Shown here one piece after another: positions 33,908-41,877 of a DNA stretch of 51,519 nucleotides. The position numbers and the translations under genes are program-made. Each line of letters opens with the position of its first letter. The stretch's first letter is position 1. Source of the stretch: a virus; the IMG/VR virus record IMGVR_UViG_3300020183_000113, positions 1 to 51,519 of that record; one strand, given 5' to 3'. The notes under the pieces were generated by a model. It was not told the origin of the DNA, did no database searches, and saw only the letters and a program-made list of their open reading frames with translations.

Positions 33908-36900
33908 TTATATATTTTCGAACGAAGCTCCTGTCGGTGTAATAAAGAATTCAATATCTATGAATTCAAGAGCTTTAGTTGGTTTAAGGTAAATTTTACC
34001 TGTGAGAGTGTTTCTGTCCAAATCTTCTGGAGAAGAAGAAACGGTCACACGGAAATCGTAAAGACCTCTATCTCTTCTGATACCATCAAGGATTGGGTTA
34101 ACACTATCTAAGAATTGTTGTCTTACTATTTGGTCGTTCTGTTCGAATAGTAATCTTACAGCTACAGCTGAGATTAACTTACGAGCTTGTAATAACAGTC
34201 TTCTTACGTTCAATCTATTCAAAGCTGTATCTGCAATTTGAAGTGTTTTATTTCCAAATATTACAGTTCCAACATCTGCAAATGTTGCTATAGGATTTAA
34301 TCTTCCTTGATATAAAGTATCTCTATCTTCTTGAGTCAACTTGATACGAGCTTTAATTGAATTTACTAAACCTCTCGTATAACCCGCTGTTGCGAACCAT
34401 GGGAAAGAGATATTATCAGTAAGTGCTAAATTTCTACAAACTTCACCAGTTGCCGGTAGATAGATTTGAGTATTATTTACGGTATCTCTTGTTAAAATCC
34501 AAGGGTAATATGTTGCTGTATAGTTTGAGTCGATACCAGTATTATCAAGGTTGTCGACCGCTTCTTGTGGGTAAATAATTTGAAGTGAATCAGTTGAATC
34601 AGGTGTGTACATGTCGTAATCAGGTGTAGTCACTATATAAACACTATCTGCTCTCTGGAATTGAATCATGTCAATTGCCTCTTCGCACAAATTAGAATTG
34701 TTTACGTAGTCTATACTCGAGGTTGCGAACAAATTGATGTTTGTTGACTCTGGATTTCTATAAGTAAGAATACCAAGTAAGTAAGCATAATAGTCAGTAT
34801 TAGCAAAATCTTGAGTGTTATTTTCTACAATAATTCTCTTGAAAATACCTTCACCTGTAGCATTGGGATATCTTATAGAGGTCGCTGCTCCTGCAAGATA
34901 TCCAGAAGAACCAAGTTGGAATTCATCTTTATTAGTTCTAAATTCTCTGTATATGTCCCATCCATCGAAACCACCAGCAAAACATACTGTGTATTTCCTA
35001 GCAAATATAAAATAATAAGGATTTTCTTGTGACTCAGGGTCTGATGTAAATGTAGCTACTCCACATTCATATGCAGGTTCACCACTAGTTGTGTAAACGT
35101 TACCTATTGTAACAACCGTAGCACCAGAGTCCATATGAAATCCTTTAGTTAATCCATTCCAAGGGATTGATTCAGTTGTATCTGCCCAATCAATCTGTGG
35201 GTTTTGTTGACCCAAATATTGAAGAAATGAATCATCAATGCCAAAATATGATGAAAAACCTAAGTAACTTCTTCTTATAACATCACCAGGTGAATTTACT
35301 GTAGACGCAAAAGGTGGGTTAAAAATAGGTTCTTGGGGATAATAATATTTTATTTTGTAAACGATATATGGAGCATAATTAGAAGATGAACCATATTCTC
35401 TCTGAGTATACCCGTTGAAACCACATGGTAATGCATCTATTGGAGCGTTTTCCGCCATTTCAATCATAATATATTTTGATAACAAAATATATTCACCGTC
35501 TGATGAACCAATTTTTTTAGCAATAAAATTGTTAGAACTTGGGTCCAAATTACAGTTGGTAAACTTTTCAATAACAATTGGATTTGTATCTGTGTCAAAG
35601 AAGTTTCTGACTAAGACATCAAAAGACATATTATTAAATGACAAATTAGTAATTGATACTTTCACTTCAGTGTTTGCCGCATTACCATCAGAAATTGATA
35701 TAAATCTGAATAAGTCATAAACTTTATTACCTCTCAACTCAGACACTAAGAAAGGTGTTTTCGGTGATTGATATTTTTGTAATTTCCACGCTATTGATGT
35801 TTGAGACGGGGTCCCCGCAGCAGGTCTTGAACCAGGTAAAGAAATTAAATTACAATTAAGACCTCTTACATAACTTGAATTATATCCATAGGATAGAGAA
35901 CCAGGGTAAATTTCCTCAACAAATAAAGGTACTTCATTTCTCGGTTTTTGAAAATTTTCTACTCCTAATACTTTTGTAATGTATTCTGATGAAGTAGACT
36001 GCAACGAAGTTTCAAATTGAAAGCTTTCTCCATTTTTTGTAACTCCTGAAACCCCGAACAAAGATAATGGATTTTGAGTTACCCCACTATATTGACCATC
36101 ACAAACCAATTTGACATCAGTAAGACCTGTTACTTCATATACAGGACCATGATTTTGACTTGATGAGTTATTTGTATATAAAGAAATTCCTCTTGACCTT
36201 AATGTAGCAACAACCATATTGTTCCAATCATGGAAAGCTGTGCCGGAGTAAGTAAAGATACTACCTGATACAGAGCCCGAGAAAACTCCCGTACTTGGAT
36301 TTGTCAATTGATTAACGGTCCAAGATACAGATGTCCCTGAATAATTATCTCCACTCTGTAAATCGAAGTTAGCATAGAACCAAGCATCATTTTGGCCATC
36401 CGTCAACTCATTATTATCAAGATTGACATTGTCAACATCAAACCCATCTGTGAATCCTGTAAAACCAGCGTTAATTAAATTGAAATAATTATTGCTAGGA
36501 ATAGAACCCCAAGAGAAAACAGTGTTACCTGATAAAGAGGTATTAGAAAAAATAGATTGTATAGCAGTATTCCAACTAGCATTGTAAGATGACGTACTTC
36601 CGTTATTAAGTGTGTAAACATTATTGAATACCGTAGAAATAGAAGCGGGTAAGCTAGTCCAATTGACGGTACCTCCCGTGTTACCTGAGAAATTACTTGT
36701 GAAATTTACTTGAGCGACGCTCGCATTAATTCCGATTGTTTTTGGGTCAGGATTAGCTACTATGGATATACTCCAAGACGGGCCCGCGTCGTATCCAGAC
36801 AATCCCAATACTCTTGTAACAAATAGTTGATTAGATTGTTGTAAATATGATTTAGCTATATACGCGGCTTCATACTTGGGAATTTGTGTATTTACAAACT

Positions 36901-37105
36901 TTGTTGGTTCAGTACCTCCGAAGAAGGCTTGAAACTCGTCAAAATTTGTTATGAAAACAGGTTCGAATGCAGGACCCTTGATAGTCTCTCCCACTAAACC
37001 TAATGTTGTTACACCAACGCTTTGTGCTACAAACGATAAGTCGGTCTCTGAAGTGTAGACGCCCGGTGAAACATAAACTTTTTGGTTTACAGTTGTTGTT
37101 GCCAT
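33908..37105 (-). CDS. Tail sheath protein, gp18-like, enlarged
   Basis: A 1065-residue sheath protein, against 659 for T4 gp18. The N terminus has the family opening QKVYVSPGVYTSETDLSFVA, VGVTTLGLVGETIKGPAFEP and FITNFDEFQAFFGG. The C terminus carries AVAVRLLFEQNDQIVRQQFL, NPILDGIRRDRGLYDFRV and KIYLKPTKALEFIDIEFFI, the part that meshes with neighbouring subunits. The conserved ends are separated by a long Ser/Asn/Thr/Gly-rich middle (roughly residues 120-700), which should form protruding domains on the tail surface. It contracts to drive the tube through the envelope. A strong terminator follows. Confidence 0.93.
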   Translation of the reverse strand: MATTTVNQKVYVSPGVYTSETDLSFVAQSVGVTTLGLVGETIKGPAFEPVFITNFDEFQAFFGGTEPTKFVNTQIPKYEAAYIAKSYLQQSNQLFVTRVLGLSGYDAGPSWSISIVANPDPKTIGINASVAQVNFTSNFSGNTGGTVNWTSLPASISTVFNNVYTLNNGSTSSYNASWNTAIQSIFSNTSLSGNTVFSWGSIPSNNYFNLINAGFTGFTDGFDVDNVNLDNNELTDGQNDAWFYANFDLQSGDNYSGTSVSWTVNQLTNPSTGVFSGSVSGSIFTYSGTAFHDWNNMVVATLRSRGISLYTNNSSSQNHGPVYEVTGLTDVKLVCDGQYSGVTQNPLSLFGVSGVTKNGESFQFETSLQSTSSEYITKVLGVENFQKPRNEVPLFVEEIYPGSLSYGYNSSYVRGLNCNLISLPGSRPAAGTPSQTSIAWKLQKYQSPKTPFLVSELRGNKVYDLFRFISISDGNAANTEVKVSITNLSFNNMSFDVLVRNFFDTDTNPIVIEKFTNCNLDPSSNNFIAKKIGSSDGEYILLSKYIMIEMAENAPIDALPCGFNGYTQREYGSSSNYAPYIVYKIKYYYPQEPIFNPPFASTVNSPGDVIRRSYLGFSSYFGIDDSFLQYLGQQNPQIDWADTTESIPWNGLTKGFHMDSGATVVTIGNVYTTSGEPAYECGVATFTSDPESQENPYYFIFARKYTVCFAGGFDGWDIYREFRTNKDEFQLGSSGYLAGAATSIRYPNATGEGIFKRIIVENNTQDFANTDYYAYLLGILTYRNPESTNINLFATSSIDYVNNSNLCEEAIDMIQFQRADSVYIVTTPDYDMYTPDSTDSLQIIYPQEAVDNLDNTGIDSNYTATYYPWILTRDTVNNTQIYLPATGEVCRNLALTDNISFPWFATAGYTRGLVNSIKARIKLTQEDRDTLYQGRLNPIATFADVGTVIFGNKTLQIADTALNRLNVRRLLLQARKLISAVAVRLLFEQNDQIVRQQFLDSVNPILDGIRRDRGLYDFRVTVSSSPEDLDRNTLTGKIYLKPTKALEFIDIEFFITPTGASFENI

Positions 37106-37138
37106 TATTTTAAATTATTCTGTGAGATTTATTTTATT

Positions 37139-37147
37139 GATAAATAT
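37139..37147 (-). promoter_or_regulatory. ATATTTATC box ahead of the sheath gene
   Basis: Coding-strand ATATTTATC, 33 bases before the sheath ATG, in the divergent region shared with the ribbon-helix-helix gene. Confidence 0.48.
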
Positions 37148-37182
37148 TCTAATAGGAATGAAAAAACTTTACTTTTCATTAT

Positions 37183-37191
37183 CTATTTATA
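37183..37191 (+). promoter_or_regulatory. CTATTTATA box ahead of the ribbon-helix-helix gene
   Basis: Plus-strand CTATTTATA, 33 bases before the ATG at 37225. It faces away from the sheath box, 35 bases apart. Confidence 0.48.
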
Positions 37192-37194
37192 AAC

Positions 37195-37219
37195 GGTAGG
37201 AATAAATTCTACCTTTTTT
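37195..37219 (+). terminator. Possible attenuator or operator hairpin in the RHH leader
   Basis: GGTAGGAATAAATTCTACC folds with a 7-pair stem (one G-U) and is followed by six T, all between the box and the ATG. It could end transcripts early (attenuation), mark the end of an upstream unit, or serve as a palindromic operator for the RHH protein itself. Confidence 0.4.
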
Positions 37220-37224
37220 CTACT

Positions 37225-37386
37225 ATGAGAATTAAGAGAGAAATAAAAAACATAAAAATAGACCCTAAGGTCCACGAAATATTAAAAAAGTATTGCGACA
37301 AAAGAGGTATGAAAATTTATAAATTTTTGGAAAATTTGATAATACAAAATTGTCAGGAAAAAAGGGATATCTACGGTGAAAATTAG
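37225..37386 (+). CDS. Ribbon-helix-helix-like small regulator (53 aa)
   Basis: A 53-residue basic protein too short for routine ORF listing. It reads IKNIKIDPKVHEILKKYC then KRGMKIYKFLENLIIQN: a beta strand with alternating residues followed by two helices, as in the Arc/CopG ribbon-helix-helix fold, which binds DNA as a dimer with the strand in the major groove. The codon use and AT content match its neighbours. It is divergent from the sheath gene and ends 4 bases inside the convergent gp15-like gene. A repressor or activator of tail genes is a plausible role (inference). Confidence 0.65.
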   Translation: MRIKREIKNIKIDPKVHEILKKYCDKRGMKIYKFLENLIIQNCQEKRDIYGEN

Positions 37387-38423
37387 AAAAGTTTATTATC
37401 AAATTTTATAGAGGAGGGTTTACTGTTATTTTCTTTTTCAACATCTACTCTTAACATATCATTGAAAGTAATTTGAATAAAATTAACATTTGTACCATAA
37501 AAATCTCCGTTGATATAAACATCATAAGACAAAACATTATCTGTTGATATAATCGACATTTTAGCAGTAAAATCTATTTTTTCACTCAAAGAAGTTACAC
37601 CAGATAAAAATAAAAAATCAGATGGAAATTGACTTGGATTTTGTGGCCAAGTTTTTCTTTTCTTTTTCAGTGTTGAAGTGTCAACTTCAACAATTTGTGT
37701 AATTCTTTGAATTGCAGGTTTTACCTCAAACTCTTCCTCGTCTATCAAATAACCCAACATTGTAAAATCATAGTTTTGTATATAATACTTTCTTGATTCA
37801 ATATTCATCTGAGACTCGTCACCTACATTGTTTAAAATTATAGGAACATACTGGCCTTTAATAAATGTGTAAGCTTGTCTAGAAGCGAAGATTGACATCA
37901 CGTTTTTATTTAGCTGATTCAACTCTCTCATTCTATTACAAATAATCTTCAAACTATAGTTGATGTCAACAGGAACAGGTTGGGGAATTGTATATATATC
38001 CATCCCTTGCATATTACCATCCCAAGTAGGGACAGAAGCATAATAAAACTGTTTACGATTCGGAATGTTATATTTCGTGGCAGGATTCGAGCCAAACTTT
38101 ACTTCAGGTACTCTAACAAGGGTTATAAAAGGAGGACTCGGATTAAAATCCAAATCTACAAAACTAGATGTTTCCAAATACTGAGTCCAATTTTGACTTG
38201 TAATAATAATATCTAAAAAAGGAACAATTTTTCCAGAAGTGACCACCTTTAGTTCTGTTTTACAAAACTCTAACATACCCTTATCCAAATCAGCATGTAA
38301 TACTGATTTTGGCAAATATGTTCCATCTTTTTTTATATATTCCAATAATTGTTCTCTCCTTGCGCTCAAAGTTTTGTTTGGTACTAATTGAATAGTTGGT
38401 TTTACTTGTTTTGGTAACGGCAT
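37383..38423 (-). CDS. Possible tail terminator / sheath-stabilising protein (gp15-like position)
   Basis: A 346-residue protein with NYSLKIICNRMRELNQLNKN near residue 155, then FASRQAYTFIKGQYVPIILN and RKYYIQNYDFTMLGYLIDEE. This block is conserved in T4-like phages of aquatic bacteria as far as I recall, but its named role is uncertain. The place next to the sheath and before the neck proteins corresponds to T4 gp15, the proximal sheath-stabilising protein (272 residues). The C-terminal 100 residues look like a beta domain. Its 3' end overlaps the plus-strand RHH gene by 4 bases. The gp15 assignment rests mainly on gene order. Confidence 0.5.
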   Translation of the reverse strand: MPLPKQVKPTIQLVPNKTLSARREQLLEYIKKDGTYLPKSVLHADLDKGMLEFCKTELKVVTSGKIVPFLDIIITSQNWTQYLETSSFVDLDFNPSPPFITLVRVPEVKFGSNPATKYNIPNRKQFYYASVPTWDGNMQGMDIYTIPQPVPVDINYSLKIICNRMRELNQLNKNVMSIFASRQAYTFIKGQYVPIILNNVGDESQMNIESRKYYIQNYDFTMLGYLIDEEEFEVKPAIQRITQIVEVDTSTLKKKRKTWPQNPSQFPSDFLFLSGVTSLSEKIDFTAKMSIISTDNVLSYDVYINGDFYGTNVNFIQITFNDMLRVDVEKENNSKPSSIKFDNKLF

Positions 38424-38429
38424 AGTATA

Positions 38430-39119
38430 TTAATTTTTTGTCATCGAAGCCACAGTCGTCAATGCGTTCCAATGAGAAGAGGACTTGGAAGAACTTGCAC
38501 CATTAACTATTCCGAGCCCTCTACCTTGGGAATTTCCAACAAATACATTTGAAGCCGGTACTCCGCTATCAACTGCACTTCTAACACTTGATTTTGTCTC
38601 AGGACCAAGAGCGTACGGCTCTATTATATAAAGCATGTTTTTGGATGTGCCCATAGCACTTGCAATATCGCTGGATTTCCTACAACCCGCACTGAAAAGA
38701 TACACAGGTATATTTTGGTTTTGGTTTATGAATTCAACTATAGTTGAGGTTGGTGTATTATATGTAAATTCTTTGACCTTTTTATCAACACCCAAACCTT
38801 GTTTTAATAAATTAGCTTGAGAACCAATTTTTAAATCACCAACCCTGTAGTCTAACCCACCAACCAAGACAGCATCGTAACCACCAATAGTTTTTTCAGG
38901 GAATTTTATATCCTTTGGGACTGAAAGTCCGAATTCTTTTTCAACCGCTTTTCTTGTGAGAGGACCAAGTAAACCATCAACACCATCTTTATTAGGACCA
39001 TACTTTCCTAAATCATAACCTTTACTAACCAATACTTTCTGAATTCTTTCGACATCAGAACTGAAAGTGGCTGTTTCGATTAACATATTATGTTGTGATT
39101 CTTTAAGAATATATCTCAT
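38430..39119 (-). CDS. Peptidoglycan-binding-domain protein, C-terminal domain unknown
   Basis: A 229-residue protein. Residues 21-65 are a PG_binding_1 three-helix domain: VERIQKVLVSKGYDLGKYGP, DGVDGLLGPLTRKAVEKEFG. Residues 75-229 have an alpha/beta character (VYLFSAGCRKSSDIASAMG near 140, VFVGNSQGRGLGIVNG near 195, then Ser-rich SSSHWNALTTVASM). The glycine/serine-rich loops and a late histidine hint at a hydrolase, but no known catalytic motif is certain. It could be an endolysin or a virion-associated wall-binding protein. No signal peptide or transmembrane segment. It lies between gp15-like and gp14-like candidates, which favours a virion role. Confidence 0.7.
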   Translation of the reverse strand: MRYILKESQHNMLIETATFSSDVERIQKVLVSKGYDLGKYGPNKDGVDGLLGPLTRKAVEKEFGLSVPKDIKFPEKTIGGYDAVLVGGLDYRVGDLKIGSQANLLKQGLGVDKKVKEFTYNTPTSTIVEFINQNQNIPVYLFSAGCRKSSDIASAMGTSKNMLYIIEPYALGPETKSSVRSAVDSGVPASNVFVGNSQGRGLGIVNGASSSKSSSHWNALTTVASMTKN

Positions 39120-39122
39120 AAA

Positions 39123-39638
39123 TTAAATTCCTTTAAATTCGTTCTCACTTACCATAGTAGCTACAATTGTTCTATAAAACGGTTTGTAACCACCGTAAGT
39201 ATGTTTGTTATCTGACCTTACATATCCATCGTCCTCTACAACATAGTATCTTACTCTATCTTCACTTTCATAGTATCCCAAATAATCTCCCATAAAAATC
39301 TCAACCCCTAAATCTTCTAAAGTTTTTTGATAAACACTAAATCTCATATTACCTGGTTCTTGCTGTTTAACTTTTGAGGTCCCCAATAATTTATTAGTCG
39401 GAGAAGAAACTTGGACATATCCTTTTATTTCAACAGGTGCCAGAAATTGAATCCCATCTTCCAAAACCTCACCATACACATCATCAGTTTTAGTTTTATA
39501 TCTATCTATTCTATAAAGAATGACAGTAAAATTCATATCTCCAATTAACCACTCCTCACCCATACCAATATCAAGAACATAATCTTCACCACCGAAAAAC
39601 TTACCGAGTCTTGTGATTGGAACTAAATTTTCTCTCAT
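39123..39638 (-). CDS. Neck protein candidate, gp14-like
   Basis: Start set at the ATG 39638-39636 (MRENLVPITRLGKFFGGEDY); a longer frame to 39704 would invade the divergent gene's start region. The 171-residue protein has YKTKTDDVYGEVLEDGIQFL near residue 48, reminiscent of the DxxYGE/FGED motif of T4 gp14, and a beta-rich C terminus with GDYLGYYESEDRVRYYVVED. T4 gp14 is 256 residues. Gene order gp13, this gene, gp15-like, sheath, tube follows T4. The assignment is by motif and order only. An ATATTTATC box lies 3 bases before the ATG. Confidence 0.5.
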   Translation of the reverse strand: MRENLVPITRLGKFFGGEDYVLDIGMGEEWLIGDMNFTVILYRIDRYKTKTDDVYGEVLEDGIQFLAPVEIKGYVQVSSPTNKLLGTSKVKQQEPGNMRFSVYQKTLEDLGVEIFMGDYLGYYESEDRVRYYVVEDDGYVRSDNKHTYGGYKPFYRTIVATMVSENEFKGI

Positions 39639-39641
39639 ATT

Positions 39642-39650
39642 GATAAATAT
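39642..39650 (-). promoter_or_regulatory. ATATTTATC box in the divergent gp14-like/SET gene region
   Basis: Coding-strand ATATTTATC for the leftward gene, 3 bases before its ATG. The 43-base space 39639-39681 must also hold the start signals for the rightward SET gene. Confidence 0.3.
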
Positions 39651-39681
39651 TGTTTCAAAGATTATATTTCGACTAAGTACT

Positions 39682-40080
39682 ATGCGTGTAAATCCACCGA
39701 CCAAAATTTATTTGGACAAAAGTCCAATCCACGGTAGAGGAATATTTGCCTCTGAAAAAATTCTTATTAATGAAGTTTTCGAAATATGCCCATACTTGGA
39801 TTTGAATATTCCTAAAAAAACATCTAGCCCAATTTTGATTAACCATCGATTTAATTGGCCTATGGGGACATCAGAATGGGAATTACAAGTCGTTGGTTTA
39901 GGCTTTTCGAGTTTTTATAATCACAGTAACACACCAAATGCAAATTGGAGGTCCAATAAAGTACATGATACATTCGAGTTTTACGCAACAAGAGACATAG
40001 ATAAAGATGAAGAAATTCTAATTTTCTATGGTGGTGAAGAATATTGGAATGATGGTAGAAAAGATATTAATATCAAATAA
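39682..40080 (+). CDS. SET-domain protein methyltransferase-like
   Basis: Start set at the ATG 39682-39684 (MRVNPPTKIYLD); a frame open to 39613 would overlap the divergent gene. The 132-residue protein is a minimal SET domain, the fold of S-adenosylmethionine-dependent lysine methyltransferases. Signatures: SPIHGRGIFASEKILINE (GRG at 18-20), FYNHSNTPNANW (79-89, the NHS cofactor-binding element) and RDIDKDEEILIFYGGEEYW with Tyr116, the catalytic tyrosine position. No pre-SET or post-SET zinc cysteines. Its stop overlaps the start of the SNF2 gene (TAATG). Target unknown; a phage or host protein is possible. Confidence 0.85.
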   Translation: MRVNPPTKIYLDKSPIHGRGIFASEKILINEVFEICPYLDLNIPKKTSSPILINHRFNWPMGTSEWELQVVGLGFSSFYNHSNTPNANWRSNKVHDTFEFYATRDIDKDEEILIFYGGEEYWNDGRKDINIK

Positions 40081-41834
40081 TGAGTTCTGAAATTAGTTTA
40101 GAGTCTAAAGCCATCACATTACTCGAAACCTATCAGGGGGCTAACAACTACATTTTGGAGCTGAAAAGAAAGTCTCAAATTAATAAAAAATTTTATCCAA
40201 CAAGAAGTCAATCAGAATACATAATTGAAAACTATGAGATTTCCCCTAAAATTGCTCGAAAATGGATAATCTTAGATGCTTATTTTGCACAAAAACTCGC
40301 AGACGACAAATTATATACTGAAATTCCAACAAAAATATGGGTGGAAAAATTATTAGCGGAAAGGGAAAAATCTTTTCACATTTGGGGAAAAATTTTTGAT
40401 TCTGAAGAAATTCACGATTTTTGGCTTCCAAAGGCGGCTGTAATAAAAGATAATACCGTTAAGGATGTGGTGATTAACTACGAAAAATACTCTGTAAGAC
40501 CTCCTCTTAATCATCAAAAAGAGGCGGTTCAAAAACTAGTAGAAAACAAAAAATTCATATTGGCTGATGACATGGGTCTTGGTAAGACTACTTCAACAAT
40601 AATAGCCGCTCTTGAAACAGGTGCGAAAAAAATACTTATTATTTGTCCTGCAACATTGAAAATAAATTGGAAAAGGGAAATTGAGAACTACACTGACAAA
40701 AGTATTTTTATCGCGGAGGGAAAGAATTTTTCAACAGAACACGACTTTGTTATTATAAATTACGATATAATAAAAAATTTCCATGACATTAAGAAAAAAA
40801 GTGAGTCACAAATTAATAATGCGAATTTCGATTTGGTGGTTGTTGATGAGGCACACTATATCAAAAATCCTCAAGCCCAACGAACAAAATTAATTAATGA
40901 CATAGTCAAAAAAGTTGACCGACTATGGCTTTTAACAGGCACACCTATGACATCAAGACCAATTGATTATTATAACTTGTTAAGTCTTGTAGATTCACCT
41001 GTTGCCAAGAATTGGATGGCCTATGTTATCAGATATTGTTCGGGATATCAATTTAGGGTTGGTCCAAGAAAAGTTTGGAATGTGATGGGAGCATCAAACT
41101 TGGAAGAATTAAGAGACAGAACATCATCATTATTACTCAGAAGATTAAAAGAAGATGTTTTAGATTTGCCAGACAAGATTATTACACCTGTATATCTTAG
41201 ACTTAAATCTAAAGAGTATGAAGAACTCATGGGTGAATATTATAATTGGTACGAAAAAAACCCTGAAGAATCCAAATCTCTCACTGTTCAATTTACAAAA
41301 CTCACAAAAGTAAGACAAATTATTGCAGATGAGAAAACAAATCAAACGATTGAGCTTGCCGAAAACATATTAGAACAAGGAAAAAAAGTTATAATATTTT
41401 GTAATTTTACTAACTCTCTAAATAAAATCTGTGAACATTTTGGTAAGTCAGCAGTTAAACTTGATGGTTCAATGTCAAAACCCGAAAGACAATTAGCAGT
41501 GGACCAATTTCAAGAAAACGAAAAAATTACGGTGTTTGTTGGAAACATTAAGGCCGCTGGTGTCGGTATCACACTCACGTCAGCCGAAGCTGTAATAATG
41601 AACGACTTATCTTTTTTACCATCCGACCACTCTCAAGCCGAAGACCGAGCATACAGATACGGTCAAAAGAACAATGTATTGGTATATTACCCCATCTTTG
41701 AAAACACAATCGAGGGTATAATCTATGACATATTAAACCAAAAGAAAAACGTTATTGCTACTGTTATGGGGGACATTCAAAATTCTGCGGACTTCGTGGA
41801 AGAAATAATGAACCGCATCAACGAAATGAGATAA
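40080..41834 (+). CDS. SNF2-family helicase/ATPase
   Basis: A 584-residue two-domain SF2 ATPase of the SNF2 (SMARCAL1/HepA-like) group. Motifs: Q-like PPLNHQKEAVQKL (141-153), Walker A DDMGLGKTT (163-171), ICPATLKINWKREIE, Walker B VVVDEAHYIKNP with DEAH at 256-259, LLTGTPMTSRPIDYYN, and in the second half IIFCNFTNSLN, KLDGSMSKPERQ and the arginine finger motif SQAEDRAYRYGQ near 518. Such enzymes translocate on double-stranded DNA and remodel forks or bound proteins. The first 135 residues are a helical extension. It is coupled to the SET gene by a one-base overlap. Confidence 0.92.
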   Translation: MSSEISLESKAITLLETYQGANNYILELKRKSQINKKFYPTRSQSEYIIENYEISPKIARKWIILDAYFAQKLADDKLYTEIPTKIWVEKLLAEREKSFHIWGKIFDSEEIHDFWLPKAAVIKDNTVKDVVINYEKYSVRPPLNHQKEAVQKLVENKKFILADDMGLGKTTSTIIAALETGAKKILIICPATLKINWKREIENYTDKSIFIAEGKNFSTEHDFVIINYDIIKNFHDIKKKSESQINNANFDLVVVDEAHYIKNPQAQRTKLINDIVKKVDRLWLLTGTPMTSRPIDYYNLLSLVDSPVAKNWMAYVIRYCSGYQFRVGPRKVWNVMGASNLEELRDRTSSLLLRRLKEDVLDLPDKIITPVYLRLKSKEYEELMGEYYNWYEKNPEESKSLTVQFTKLTKVRQIIADEKTNQTIELAENILEQGKKVIIFCNFTNSLNKICEHFGKSAVKLDGSMSKPERQLAVDQFQENEKITVFVGNIKAAGVGITLTSAEAVIMNDLSFLPSDHSQAEDRAYRYGQKNNVLVYYPIFENTIEGIIYDILNQKKNVIATVMGDIQNSADFVEEIMNRINEMR

Positions 41835-41848
41835 TATCAGAAAGCGTG

Positions 41849-41857
41849 TTATTTATA
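41849..41857 (+). promoter_or_regulatory. TTATTTATA box within a short inverted repeat ahead of the SOD-fusion gene
   Basis: TTATTTATA lies 20 bases before the ATG at 41878, and is enclosed by arms GAAAGCGT and ACGCCTTTC, which can pair with one bulged base. The hairpin may also act as a weak terminator of the SNF2 transcript. Confidence 0.35.
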
Positions 41858-41877
41858 TAAAACGCCTTTCATTATTT

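Noticed and set aside
39639-39704. Longer N terminus for the gp14-like protein and for the SET protein from 39613
   Set aside because: The two extensions would overlap each other on opposite strands and have no conserved content; the internal ATGs leave a normal divergent promoter gap.
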